Counted from the first letter of the stretch, positions 11,100 through 21,185 are shown. The stretch: 23,702 nucleotides of DNA from Larix sibirica (GCA_004151065.3 NWUY0300012993.1:23917-47618), one strand, 5' to 3'. Notes: generated by a model from the letters alone, not told the origin. A program made the numbers and translations.

Positions 11100-12199
11100 A
11101 TTTTTCAGATTTATATAAGGAGGACTATAGGGATCCTGTAGCTTCTATGCTAGAGATAATTGCACACTTCCCAAGGTTTGTATCTGATGAGAAAAATATC
11201 TTTCTAAATGAATCTATATATAGATATAAACTTATTGAGGCTATAAAATCTATGTAGCATGACACTAGCCCAAGGCCAAATGGTTGGCCCATCGAGTTCT
11301 ATTCGGGCATGTTTGAGGTTATTGGTGAAAACTTACTGTCTATAGTTGAAGAGTCCAAGATAAAAGGTATATTTTTGGCTACATTCAACTTTATCTTTTT
11401 AAATCTGATTCCTAAAATAGGCAAGGTGAAAAGAATGGATGATCTCAGACCCATATCCTTGTATAACTGCGTTTACAAGTTGATTGCAAAGATTATAGCT
11501 AATAGAGTCAAGGGCATTTTGTCTAATGCTGTCACACCTGAACAATTTGCATTTCTAGAGGGAAGGAAGATACATGATGCAATCGACATAGATAAGGAAT
11601 TTATTCATTCAACTAAGATCAAGCATACCCTTACTGCTTTCATTAAGGTTGATCTGTCTAAGGCTTATGATAGAGTAATTTGGACCTTTCTCAGTATGGT
11701 ACTTACCCAAGTTAGATTTGAGCTCCCAATGGTGAATTGTATACTCTCTTGTGTCCAATCTATTAGCTTTGTTGTGCTAAGAAATATATTAGCTTCCCCT
11801 TTTTTTAGACTTGGCAGAGGATTAAGGCAAGGACGCCCTCTTGCTCCTCTTTTATTCATGTTAATTATGGAGGGCCTTAGCAAAATTATCTACGATGCCA
11901 AATCTATTGGTAGTCTTAAAGGTTTTCACTTTGGAGGAACAAGCTTCATCACCCATCTATTGTTTGTAGATGCTATATTACTATTCTCTGATGGTTCCAT
12001 AAGGGATATTTTAAATCTCAAATCCATTCTTGCTCTTTTCTTTGAAGCTATAGGTATGCTATGTAATCCCAACAAATCTATTGTTTCTTTCATGTATTTG
12101 GATATTGAGGTTACATATTGGATAGCTACCCAATTTGATTTTGAGATACTTGATATTTCTCTAGGCCTAAAATGTTTGGGTTTTTTTTATAAAACCTAA
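11100..12199 (+). pseudogene. LINE reverse transcriptase (inactive)
   Basis: This is the catalytic core that would copy LINE RNA into DNA at the target site. The frame opens near 11100 (FSDLYKEDYRDPVASMLE) and has one TAG near 11258 where Gln fits ('SM*HDTSPRPNGWP', family form 'MxxxKSPGPDG'). From 11309 it is open for 296 codons. Motifs, numbered from the Met at 11309: DDLRPISLYN (44-53), RVKGIL and PEQFAF (66-82), motif A with its Asp in FIKVDLSKAYDRV (111-123), motif B GLRQGRPLAP (171-180; the usual form is RQGDPLSP), and the active-site box FVDAILLF (219-226). The box is normally FADD, so its second Asp is Ala here. It ends after FYKT at a TAA caused by a frameshift. Activity is not expected. 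Confidence 0.92.
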
Positions 12200-13300
12200 C
12201 GACCATCAAGGATTGGGCCTAGATAATTCAAAATGTAGAGAATAAGTTGCACTTGTGGTGTAAAAAGTGGTTATCGAAAGTAGGTAGATTGGTTTTATTG
12301 AAATCTATTATGCAAGGTCTACCTAGTTTTTGGGTTTCTCTTTCTCATGTCCCCACAGGTATCCTAGAGTGCATCAGGAAGCTTTGTTTCAGTTTTATGT
12401 GGAGAAGAAATCTTGATGAAAAACCCTTTCATTGGGTCTCTTGGAATAGGTTCACCCTCCCTAAATAGCTTGGTGGTTGGGGATTAAACATCACCTGAGA
12501 TTTTCAAAATCCCTTGCTGCGAAAGGAATTTAGAGAGTGTTGAAAGGAGAAGGCCCGTGAGTTAAGGTCATCCATTATAAATATATGCATCCCTTGACTA
12601 TTTTGGAATGGTTTAGGACTAGTGTAAAGGCAATGAGGAATGTGTATATTATGTGGAAGGCCCTCCATTTAGCCTTTGATTTTATTGGTGACTGGTTGTC
12701 TTGGGAGGTAGGCAACGAGAAAAGTATTAGGTTGGGCCTTGATCCATGGATTTGGAGTAAGGACATGCACAAATTTCCTGAGCAGGTGGTTGATTCTCTT
12801 ATTGATAGGGGTTTTATTTTTTGTACCAAATTAAAGACTATCTTAATACCACACCCTTTCATCAATAATGATTATCCTCTAATGTCATGGAGTTTGATAA
12901 TGAAGATAATATTAAATGGGATTGTTATATTAAAGCTTTGAAAGATAGTCATGTTAGACTGGTGGAGAAGGAGGACTCCCTTCTATGGATAAAAAATGTT
13001 ACAGGGAGTACATACCTGCCTAAGCTAGGATATCGGGTCTTACAAGAAGAATAAGATCATCCTCCACCTGAATGGTGGAATATGGAAATTTGAAACTTCA
13101 ATTGTCCTCTCAAGGACAAAATTTTCTTGTGGCTTACCTTGGCAGTAAAAGTCCTAGTCTAGGATTATCTTGTAAGGAAATTTGTTGTTGGCCTTACCAG
13201 AAGTTCTCTTTGTAGGCTTGAAGGTGAATCCATGAATCATATTTTTATCTGCTTCCCTTAAATGACATAAATGTGGAAGTATTTGTCTTTGGTTAAAGGC
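12200..13300 (+). pseudogene. LINE thumb and zf-RVT-like region
   Basis: After a frameshift the element continues with LHLWCKKWLSKVGRLVLLKS and the 'FxWxR' region SFMWRRNLDEKPFHWVSW, then LPK*LGGWGLN, in which TAG replaces the usual Gln or other residue before LGG. A further frame (12585-12941) contains NEKSIRLGLDPWIW, matching the 'GNGxxIRxGxDPW' plant LINE motif. Near 13095-13255 is a zinc-binding-like piece: FNCPLKDKIFLWLTLAVKV and later CRLEGESMNHIFICFP, resembling the zf-RVT domain (Cys and His spaced as in CxxCxxxxEtxxHLFxxC, partly lost). At least two frameshifts separate these pieces. Confidence 0.8.
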
Positions 13301-13561
13301 ATTCCTTTTATTTGGTAGGGGGATGAGTTAAAAGCTGCTCTACAGTTGTGGTTGAACAATCCATCTTTTTCAGAATTATAGAGCTCTACCTATCCAATTG
13401 ATTTGGGGGGCATGGCTTGCCTGTAAAAGATGATTCTAGGATATATTTATTCCTCCACACACTTATGCTACTAACAACCTTGTTATTTTGGATCAGTTCC
13501 CTCAGCTCAAAAAGGAAAAACCCAAGAGAAGGATATAAGTGGATCATATTGATAAGACTAA

Positions 13562-14096
13562 GGCATGGTGTTTTTTCGATGGTGCAGTCCAATGCAATCC
13601 AGGCTGTGGGGGTGTTGTGGGTTTATTGTTTATCACTTGTAGTAAACATACAAGCTAGAAGGTTGGAATGATGCAATGGCCTGCCTTCCCCTTGTCGTTC
13701 ATTATAAACCAATTTTCCACGGTTGTATGGCTAATTAGCAATGAAATAACCTTTGCACATTGCATCAGGGCCAACATAGATGCCACCCTATGATGAGAAG
13801 TCTCAGATTGTCATTGGTTTAAATTTTTAGCAGGTATAGGACTTGCTACCAACAAAAAGGCTGAATTGACTGCTGTTTTGATGGTTCTGAAGCTGGCAAT
13901 GTCAAAAGGGGTGAAAAATATACAAATATTTGGCAACTCGCTTCGAGTGATTGATTGGCTTAACTTTAAAAGACCTCCAAAGAACATATTCCTCAGACCT
14001 TTGTATGAGGACTTCTGTAGGGTCCTTGCATCCTGTGAAGATGTCTCTTTCCAACATATATACAGGGAGCAAAATGTTCAAGTTGATCTCCTATAA
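13562..14096 (+). pseudogene. LINE RNase H domain, split by an insertion and inactive
   Basis: RNase H would remove the RNA strand after reverse transcription. The N-terminal half reads WCFFDGAVQCNPGCGGVVG, with the first catalytic Asp at 13578-13580. The C-terminal half, in a different frame, begins near 13830: FLAGIGLATNKKAELTAVL, with the catalytic Glu at 13863-13865. Then comes IFGNSLRVIDW, where the usual GDS Asp is Asn (13935-13937), then HIYREQNVQVDLL, with the final Asp at 14085-14087, and TAA where a Ser codon normally precedes LysXGL. About 150 bp of unrelated-looking sequence (about 13655-13815) separates the halves, longer than the short loop expected. Confidence 0.88.
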
Positions 14097-14500
14097 AAAA
14101 TGGGTCTTTAGTTCATGAAAGGAAACTGGAAAGTTTGGGAGGTTAATAAATATATCATTAAGGAACTTGAACCGAGACCATTCCTTGGTTATCCTTTACC
14201 CACGGCGCAAGGGAATCTTTAAGGATACTAACTAATTATTACTCTCTCACTCTTCTATAATGGTGGAGGACAATATATTCTGAGATGATGCATAAGTTAT
14301 ATCTCATGAGAATCTTTGTTTGGATAGTTTTTGTAGTACCTTCGGGATGGACGAATGATGTTATTTGTAGTAATCTATGTAAGCAAAAAACAAATATTTG
14401 ATGATGTCTATGTGTAAGCAATTCTATGCTAGATGAACAATATGGTTCAGAGTTTTCGACTAAAATTTTTGAGGTGTGAACTTTTTATTTCATGAAAAAA

Positions 14501-14510
14501 GGGGGGGGGG
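14501..14510 (+). repeat. G10 homopolymer after A6
   Basis: Ten consecutive G bases follow six A bases. Such a run is rare in this AT-rich sequence and could be a polypurine remnant near the LINE 3' end or a sequencing or assembly artefact. Confidence 0.6.
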
Positions 14511-14679
14511 TATGACAAGTTAAAAGGAAATGGTCTTGATGCCCAACCTTTTTATCTAACAAATTTTATAAATCCACTCATTCCAAAGTGTATTATTTCA
14601 ACTCCATCTCAGTAATGTTTTCATTCTCATTCCATGTCTTACCTCGAAACTTCAAAGTGATGTAAGATGTAGTATTGTA

Positions 14680-16100
14680 CTAGTTCAAATGACAACATAA
14701 TGACACTAGTTTGTGTTTTGGAAAGAGTAGGCAACATACACGAAAGCACTTAAAATCTTCAATGCCTTTAACATAAATTGTGCTTGGGTACATTACATCA
14801 TGTTGGTTCGAGCTAGTTTACAATATATTAGCCAATCATCTAAAGATGCAAAGTGCACCAAGAGAACAATGTTTAGCACATGTAAATCTGCAAATTATTA
14901 TACAAGTTTAGAATTTGCATTGAATATTTTTTCGATAGCACAATGAAATGTCATCTCAACATGTCTCATGCAACCTAAAAGAAAACATAATAAGACTAAG
15001 TATGTGTTATGGAAAGAGTGGGGAGCATACAAGAAAGCACTTCAACAACCTTTATTGTGCAATCCAACAATGGTTTGAACTAAGGCTAAAAATTGTGTTG
15101 CCTTGTATAATGTCACAAAAAAGTACTCAAAACACTATTTCTTCGTTATTCATAATTATTTTCTATCGAACAAAAATAAATTTAAATCTAAAACACTTCC
15201 AATACTAAAATTAAAACAATTGTAAAAGTGAAAAATCTTTACCCAACGGTTCATAATCCCCCTACATAGATTATATTTGTAAAATATAAAATATGCACTC
15301 AAGCTTCATAATATTAAGCAAAAACAAAAATATATATGGAAGATATTTTCCAACCAATTAGATTTAAATTATATTAATTTTCCATAGATCATATTTTGGT
15401 AGTTTTAAATTACATTTCTCAAAATTGTCATTCAAGGTGAGAAAACACCTAATAAACAAAATCAAAATAAAATAAAAGGTTAAAAAAAATGGAAACCCAA
15501 GCTTAAAGATGAGATAATGTATATTGTTCGATATGCAAATTCAAATTCCTCACATAAATATCTCCAACGAGAAGCTTAACACAACATTAAAAAGGTAGTA
15601 AAGTGATAAATGTACACTCATTTAAAAGCAAAAAGTTTGTGTACTAAACTCAAACAAGGGAAAAAGATACAATTCAAATACATTGCTTAAGAGAGTAAAA
15701 ATGAACCATGAATTTAAATTTACATGCAGGAATTTCTACCTATCATATTGGTTTGAGCACTTTATAGTCCACCAGGGAAGCAATTGAAGAAGCAAAGTAC
15801 ACTCCAAGCTACTTTATAGTCCACAGGGAAGCAATTGAAGAAGCAAAGTACACCCCAAGAAATAATGATTAACACATAATATTATTATGTAAATCTGCAA
15901 ATGATTAGGCGAGTTCACAATTTGCATTGAATATTTTTTAGATAGCACACCGAAATGTCATTTCAACTTGTTTCATGTAGCCTAAAACACAACAAATGAG
16001 ATCGAGTATGTGTTATGGAAAGAGTAGGGAGCATACAAGCAAGCACTTGGTAATCTGTGTTTTGCATTCTGAGAGGTGTTTGAAGTAAGGCCAAAATTAT
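14680..16100. repeat. Diverged direct repeats around 14.7-15.1 and 15.84-16.1 kb
   Basis: The segment at about 14835-15095 matches about 15835-16090 in block order. Shared blocks are gcaaagt-cacc, tgtaaatctgcaaat, aatttgcattgaatatttttt, 'gatagcac', 'gaaatgtcat', 'gtatgtgttatggaaagagt', 'gagcatacaag' and 'aagcactt'. The 'ggaaagag' anchor lies at 14720, 15011 and 16017, so a third partial copy starts near 14700. The offset between the main copies is about 1006 bp. No open frame is shared. They may be untranslated or LTR-type parts of the minus-strand Ty3/gypsy element further right, or an independent repeat. Confidence 0.65.
15759..15858. repeat. 52-bp tandem duplication
   Basis: The block 'actttatagtcca' with the following 'gggaagcaattgaagaagca' occurs at 15759 and again at 15811, a period of 52 bp with only a 1-2 base difference. 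It lies immediately before the right-hand copy of the larger repeat. It is a simple local duplication. Confidence 0.75.
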
Positions 16101-17154
16101 CAAAAAAATTGTTGGCTTGTTAAAAACATCCAAGGCACCTTGTCTTCCGATTTGCATTTTTGCAACCATTTTTTGTATTGACTATAATAGGAAGAATATA
16201 ATGCAAATGAATCTTTGTTGTCATAAGTGCTCCAAGAAGTATACCTACCTTTGTAGGTGATGTAACGAATGATATGCAAGGCAATCTCACCACATGGTCT
16301 TGGTGGCATCTCTATTTTAAAGCTTTTACCTATATCGTCATTTTACTAGCATGCAAGAAACTTTTTAATGTCCATTGCCATATACTTTGTATTTTCTTTA
16401 GCCACGGAATTGGTAACTCGTCCCGATTACCTAAGCTAGGCCCAGGGATGCCACTATAATCCAAGAGTATATCCAATAGCAGCATGCAAGCCGGATATAC
16501 CAATAACTCATGAATTTGCTTTTGAACAAATGTTCTCCTTCTATTGAAAAGCTAGTCACTCGAGAAATTGATACCTGGATCAATCCCCAAACTGTGGTGT
16601 GTTGCTATGAAACTATTGAGAGAATTCTAAAGCAATTACATCATTGTACCCATGATGTCGATTGAAAAATGTCATCCATATTGCTTTCTTGAAGATTTGC
16701 AACACCAAAGGATTGTTGTAGATGAGTTGTTGTTTTTTTTTGTAGGTTTGTATTTGTTAGTCCTCCACCCATATCTACTGCCAAATTTGTTTTGGGATAC
16801 CAGTCGACAATGTTGCTCAACTTTCCTTCGTTTCTCAATCCAAATCAAATGTGTTTCTTTGGTGATGCATTCAAATGGTGCAACTAATTTTGTAGTTTCA
16901 TTCAATGTATTTTGAAATCAGCTGGCACCATATACACATGTAAAATCTTACTTGAGATTAGTTGTAGAGATCAAGAGATTGACAAATGTATCACTTCTAT
17001 AATCCCCATGAGTGTTGTTATAATTTCCACATCTAATAAGTGGCTCAATAACATTAAATCATTATTACCTCACCAATCCTCATATCTCAATCAATTCAAC
17101 AACTCTCAAGTCAGTTTTTTGATATCATTCATCAATGATTTGGGTGGCGTATAA
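16100..17154 (-). pseudogene. Decayed extra reading frame downstream of the gypsy pol remnant
   Basis: Five protein-like blocks follow each other on the minus strand, broken by stops and frameshifts. (1) 17154-16912 contains PPKSLMNDIKKLT and LMLLSHLLDVEIITTLMG; its four TGA codons would all be Arg if read as CGA. (2) 16905-16672 reads MNETTKLVAPFECITKETHL, then EKRRKVEQHCRLVS. (3) About 16720-16590 reads IFKKAIWMTFFNRHHGYNDV followed by IALEFSQ. (4) About 16545-16500 contains SFSIEGEHLFKSK. (5) 16309-16100 reads MPPRPCGEIALHIIRYITYK. I recall similar blocks only as uncharacterised predicted plant proteins linked to retrotransposons, a memory I cannot verify here. Strand and position fit an additional ORF between pol and the 3' LTR of a Ty3/gypsy element. 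The function is unknown. Confidence 0.4.
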
Positions 17155-17792
17155 ATACAACCACATCTATTGGTGAGGGGAACAAAACAATTGGAAGTGC
17201 AAAATTTTGTCAACTTAGTTAAAGAGAGGAAAAAAAATTCCCCTTGATCTAGATTGAAGGTTTGGCAGTCCTCAAGCAACAAAGTAGGATAAAGAGGAAG
17301 TGGTGGGAGAAAGGTAGTATTGTAGCCATGACAGAATTTGAAGAATTATCATGCACATCTACTAACATTTAGAGAAAATATGGAGGAATATACTTGAGTT
17401 ACTTTAGTTGTTGAAGGTAGTGATTTTTATAAATTGTTTCGAAAACTCATTAATTGTAGTGGTAACTAGGTTGTAGCAACAATTGTGGAGCAATGTTTGG
17501 CAACAATCCTAAAATTCAAAGGAGTTTAAGATGTTGTTGGGACTTGAATAACACATTTTTTCCCTCTTTACAATCAATAACTTGCCAATATAGTGGTGTT
17601 CAAGTTATTCATTGTCCCATGGCAGCTTGTGGGTTTTTTGTTTTAACCATAATTAGGTAATTATTTATGCATAGTAACTCTTACTAGAAAGTTGGTTTTC
17701 ATGGTTTCCTCTATCTTATGATGCCCAAAAGAGGGTTTTCACCATAAGAATTATCATTATTTTTTATTAACATGATATAATTGATGTTAAAG
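17155..17792. other. Non-coding stretch between gypsy remnants
   Basis: The minus strand contains TTGCTTGAGGAC (rc of 17269-17280), like the 'TGCTTGAGGACAAGCA' sequence often seen just after pol in plant Ty3/gypsy elements; this comparison is from memory and weak. Nothing else is recognised. Confidence 0.3.
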
Positions 17793-18113
17793 TTACTTTG
17801 AATTTAGAATAGGGGTTCCCTCAATCATATCTAAATGTCGTGCTTGATTGTGAATAACATAAATGAATTCCTCCTTGGTCAAAGTCCTCTTGTAGATTTT
17901 CAATTTGTGTATATTTATGTGAAGGGGAACTTTGTCTTCATCAATGGTACAAATTTGAAAAAATCCATTGTTGAAACATTATTTCAATTTCATAGAGGCC
18001 AAGCCATCTTATTTTGAGTTTTCCTTTGAATATTTAGATATGAAGTCATAGAGTGGCCCAATATCCAACTTGGAATTGTTTTCTTTTGATGAAGCAATCA
18101 TGCCAATGAATTT
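17793..18113 (-). pseudogene. Ty3/gypsy integrase C-terminal (GPY/F) remnant
   Basis: The minus strand gives the conserved end of a Ty3/gypsy pol polyprotein. WHDCFIKRKQFQVGYW matches the usual 'WHDxxIxxKxFxxGDxVLL'. After two in-frame stops comes FKGKLKIRWLGLYEIEIMF, the GPY/F-type module (family form 'GKLxxRWxGPYxIxxVF'; Pro is Leu here). One frameshift later the sequence reads NGFFQICTIDEDKVPLHINI, then HKLKIYKRTLTKEEF, matching 'NGxxxLxDxxGxxxxVNGxRLKxYy'. The frame ends at TAA 17793-17795. Integrase would insert element DNA into the chromosome, but this piece is truncated upstream of about 18113 and broken. No LTR pair was recognised around it. Confidence 0.8.
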
Positions 18114-19190
18114 GTTGGTGTTAATATCATTTATGTATGGAAGAGTGTGTGAAAATCCTCACAGCAGATCTAAGNCTAGCACTTGATCCTTAAGTAGATC
18201 TAGGAAACGTGTTTGTAGTCTGTTCTATTTGTTCTAGACTCGCATTGAGCTAGGGAGATCCGGCTCGCCTCTGGTCAAGTGGATTGTCCGGTAACATCTA
18301 TATGGATTTGTTTTTAGCTTAATGCAATTGTAAGGCGTAAGTTGTATTGTTCATTGTGTAAATTTGTTAAGGAAGGTTTCCTTTCTCAATTATGGCTATC
18401 ATTTGGTTTTGTAGAAAAATTGCATCGATGTGGTTAACAAAGTAGATAATGTTCCCCATTCTTTGCTTGAGACCACGAAACTACATATGGACAATGAATG
18501 AAATTCATTGCTGAATCAAGTAAAAACAATTTTGTTGATAAAAGAAAAACAATCCACTTTTCATGTGAATACATCATATGTTTATTTACAAGTGATTAAT
18601 GTTGAAAAAATTAGCTTGGAAGATCTCAAAATAATCTATCGAGTGTGTTTTGGTATGGTTGAGAAATAAAAAAATTCCTTTTCCACCATACAATAGAAAT
18701 ATAAATTTAAAACTTAATGCCATCAAATTTCATTTTTCAGCCATGAAATTTTGGCATTAGGATGGTTTTTAGGGATTTGCTTTTATTTGCTTTCAAGTTC
18801 GCACATCACATGACAAACATTACTTTACTTAGTTCAGACTAACGTTAATTGTGTTCATACTTTTTTGCTTTTTTAATTAGATAACTATTGATTGATGTTT
18901 AATATTGATTTTTGTTTTTATACTATAAGACATGAACTAAGTTGTACATAACTCTTGTTCTTATTCTTGATCGGAATGGAATCAACTCGAAATGTTTTCC
19001 CTATACTCCAAATTGTTCATCTTATCATCAACCATAATTTGACCATCTCTTTCTAGATTGTATGTGCTTGAAACCAATTTGAAATGTTTTGAGACACTTA
19101 TCCTTTGTAATGTGAGGTGAATTTGAGTTCCCTTAATCTTTTGGCTATAATTCCTGTTATTATGTAGTGAATGTGCCTACTAAAAGTCAA
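18114..19190. other. No gene; sequence break and N near 18175
   Basis: The gypsy remnant stops abruptly at about 18.11 kb. The next 150 bp (18150-18300) are less AT-rich, with several CpGs ('ggctcgcctctgg'), and contain the N at 18175, so a transposon junction or assembly join is possible. A short perfect hairpin (AAGGAA, GGT, TTCCTT) lies near 18369-18383. No coding frame is supported. Confidence 0.4.
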
Positions 19191-19665
19191 TTATACTCCA
19201 AATTCATCATTTTCAATACCGAAAATGTTAATTGCATAAGCATGCAAGTACATGTTTGTAGGCGAAGACATTCGGTACACAATCCTTTGTGCTTTCCAAT
19301 GTATTTATCTATAATTTGTTTGAAGTATTTAAAATTTGAGACTCTAGAGTCGTCATTTTGAGTACCTAATATGTTTATAGCGTGTGCTTACAGGTACATT
19401 TATGAGGACAAAGATATGCAAGTACATTCATGTAAAAAAAAAAATTATACGCAATCCTTTGCATTTTCTAAAGTATTTACTTTTACTTGACCTATGTCCA
19501 GTGTTTGCTTTCATATGTTGTAACTGCAACAAGATTTGTGGTTATTATGTCTCTATTTTAATCTAATCAATGGAAGTTAAGCCTCTATATTCCTCATTGA
19601 AAATGTTTATATTGGAAGCTTGCAAGCACGTTTATATTAAAGAAGCAATTTTGATTAAAGGTGTT
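19191..19665. repeat. Three diverged copies of a short repeat
   Basis: Near 19210, 19355 and 19590 the sequence repeats blocks of the form 'cattttcaa/gagtac', 'aaaatgtta/ttta', 'gcatgcaagtaca' or 'gcttacaggtaca' or 'gcttgcaagcacg'. The first two copies go on to 'acacaatcctttg' or 'acgcaatcctttg' and 'gtattta'. Spacing is irregular (about 146 and 232 bp). The family is unknown. Confidence 0.5.
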
Positions 19666-20264
19666 CATGAGGAAATCTCCAAATTTCGAAAATTTGTCTG
19701 AATATCTACAACTAGAAGAACAAAACTTTGAATTAAATGTCCTTTGTGTAGATGAATAACTATTTACTCCAAGTTTTGTTTTTGTTCTTCTAGATATTTT
19801 ATGGGAAACATTTGAATTTGTGGAGAGAAAGGAAGCCATAAAAAGTATTTCTTTAAATTTGAGGTGAAGGCATGGAATGCTAACACTATTTTTGGCTTAC
19901 TCATTCTATAAAGGAGGAGTCGTCTAAACATTCGACAATTTTTCCCTTCCAACGAGCTTTTGACCATAATCTGATGATTTTTTTTCAAAATACGGATTCT
20001 ATGTTGTTCAAATTGCATTTTTGAATGCATAAATGGATTCAACGCCCTGAAATATCCCAAGGGCACCCATCTTAACCAAATTTATACACTGTTATTCAAA
20101 ATCTATTTTTTTTTACCAGATTCGTGCTGGAAAATGTTGTCGGGAACAGGCCAAATCGTCAAACGTTTAGGCTACGCTTGTAGGCATTAATTTAGTCTTA
20201 TTAGTGGCATGCTTAGGAAATGGATGTGAAATGGAAAGGATTATGGTACACTTCATTGTAATTG
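19666..20264. other. No gene recognised
   Basis: A 100-codon minus frame (20066-19764) starts MPLGYFRALNPFMHSKMQFE. It lacks any domain motif, and the opposite strand is equally unremarkable. It may be part of an unrecognised repeat. Nothing else is seen. Confidence 0.4.
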
Positions 20265-20269
20265 TTTCT

Positions 20270-20735
20270 TTACTTCAGAGGGTTAGTCGATCTTTTACTT
20301 ACTTTTTTTCTAAGTCAGGAATCTTTTTTTTCTGCATCAAGTAGACTTTCTATTGGGAACCTTGACGAGACACGCAAGGCAGGTGGAACTATGCACTTCT
20401 GCAAGGTTCCAAGCATAATAACTATCAAGAAAGGTAAGTAACACAGGTGGAGATCTAGATCATATTCTCGCAATATATGTCAAAATTTTGTAGAGATGAT
20501 AAACTTTTCAATTAATATAGTTATTGTAACAGTACTAAGCATATCCAAGTTTTAAAAATTTAGGAAGAAATTATTTCCCCCAATTAAAAAAGAGCAATAT
20601 TGAGCAATATCTAAATTTTTAAAAATTCAGCAAAAATTTATCGATTTTCAAAAAATTAAAACTAATAATCGAATTATATAAACTTTGGACAATAACTGAT
20701 TTTTTTTGTTTACAAAATAAAAGGTCAAAGCAAAT
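20270..20735. repeat. Tandem array unit 1
   Basis: This is the first of three or four related units. Shared blocks in order: 'agtcgatcttttactt' (20285), 'gactttctattggga-ccttga', 'gcaaggcaggtggaac', 'tgcaaggtt', 'gtggagatctaga' (20447), 'attctcgca', 'ttttgtagagatg', 'ttttcaattaatatagttatt', then a poly-A-rich segment ending 'gtttacaaaataaaa'. The 'gtggagatctaga' anchor is 463 bp from that of unit 2. Unit 1 carries an extra 28 bp of mostly T-rich sequence after 'ttacttac'. Read in the frame used by unit 2, it gives LHQVDFLLGTLTRHARQVEL and is broken by two adjacent TAA codons. Confidence 0.8.
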
Positions 20736-20928
20736 GACTAGTAATGGAAAACTATATTCCCTAAGGGGAAAGGGTAGTCGATATTTTACTTACTTGCACC
20801 ATGTAGACTTCTTGCTTGAAACCTTGATGGAACAAGCAAGGCAAGTGGAACCATGCACATGTGCAAGGTTCAAGGAAAACTACTTATCAGAAAAGGTAGC
20901 TAATCGCAGGTGGAGATCTAGATTGTAA
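20734..20928 (+). CDS. Doubtful 64-codon ORF inside array unit 2
   Basis: The frame starts MTSNGKLYSLRGKGSRYFTY and continues LHHVDFLLETLMEQARQVEP. The same frame in unit 1 reads DFLLGTLTRHARQVELCTSA, and in unit 3 NFLLGDLTR*ARWVEP. So the amino-acid pattern 'DFLLGxLTRxARQVEPCTxARF' is recoverable from all three units, without indels over about 100 bp. That could mean the repeat grew from a coding exon, or simply that three old copies share substitutions. Only unit 2 is open. There is no recognised domain and no strong promoter. I do not call it a gene with confidence. Confidence 0.2.
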   Translation: MTSNGKLYSLRGKGSRYFTYLHHVDFLLETLMEQARQVEPCTCARFKENYLSEKVANRRWRSRL

Positions 20929-21185
20929 TCTCGCACTAGATTTGCTAAGATGTCATAATTTTAATTAATATAGTTATTATAATTGCATAGATGTCAATGT
21001 TTTTGATTAATATAGTTAAAAATGAACCATATTTGAAGTTTAAAAATTCAACTATTTTAATCCATTTTCAAAAATTAAAATTATGTAAACTTTGTACAAC
21101 AATTGAAAATTTGTGTTTACAAAATAAAAATTCAAAGCAACAATAATCCAAAAATTTTGTTCACAAAATAAAAAGCCATCCAAGA
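20736..21185. repeat. Tandem array unit 2
   Basis: This unit has the same block order as unit 1: 'agtcgatattttactt' (20776), 'gcaaggcaagtggaacc', 'tgcaaggttc', 'gtggagatctaga' (20910), then the AT-rich tail with 'ttaattaatatagttattat' and 'gtttacaaaataaaa'. It is diverged from unit 1 by many substitutions and several small indels, so the array is old. Confidence 0.8.

Larger units (their letters stand above)
10500..14510 (+). mobile_element. Degenerate plant LINE (non-LTR retrotransposon), near full ORF2 length
   Basis: The domains appear in the standard order for plant ORF2: C-terminal apurinic-type endonuclease, reverse transcriptase, thumb and zf-RVT region, RNase H. The endonuclease N-terminus and ORF1 are absent or unreadable, so the copy is 5'-truncated or eroded there. 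It carries at least four frameshifts and several in-frame stops, some of which look like CAG-to-TAG (Gln) or TGG-to-TAG (Trp) changes. Key residues are lost in both the reverse transcriptase and the RNase H. The 3' end is not certain. Sequence after the RNase H runs through an A6G10 tract at about 14495-14510 without a clean poly(A) or target-site duplication. Its separate domains are listed below. Confidence 0.85.

Noticed and set aside
14800-14820. 'ggttcgagc' as a tRNA T-loop
   Set aside because: No acceptor stem, anticodon arm or D-loop could be folded around it.
17155-17792. LTR of the gypsy element
   Set aside because: No TG...CA ends, primer-binding site or second copy could be identified in the window.
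19764-20066. 100-codon open frame on the minus strand
   Set aside because: No domain motif. It could belong to an unrecognised repeat but there is no evidence for a gene.
20390-20445. Splice-donor consensus AAG|GTAAGTAAC in array unit 1
   Set aside because: A good donor by sequence, but the matching sites in units 2 and 3 are GTAGCT and GCAAGT, and no consistent exon chain could be built.
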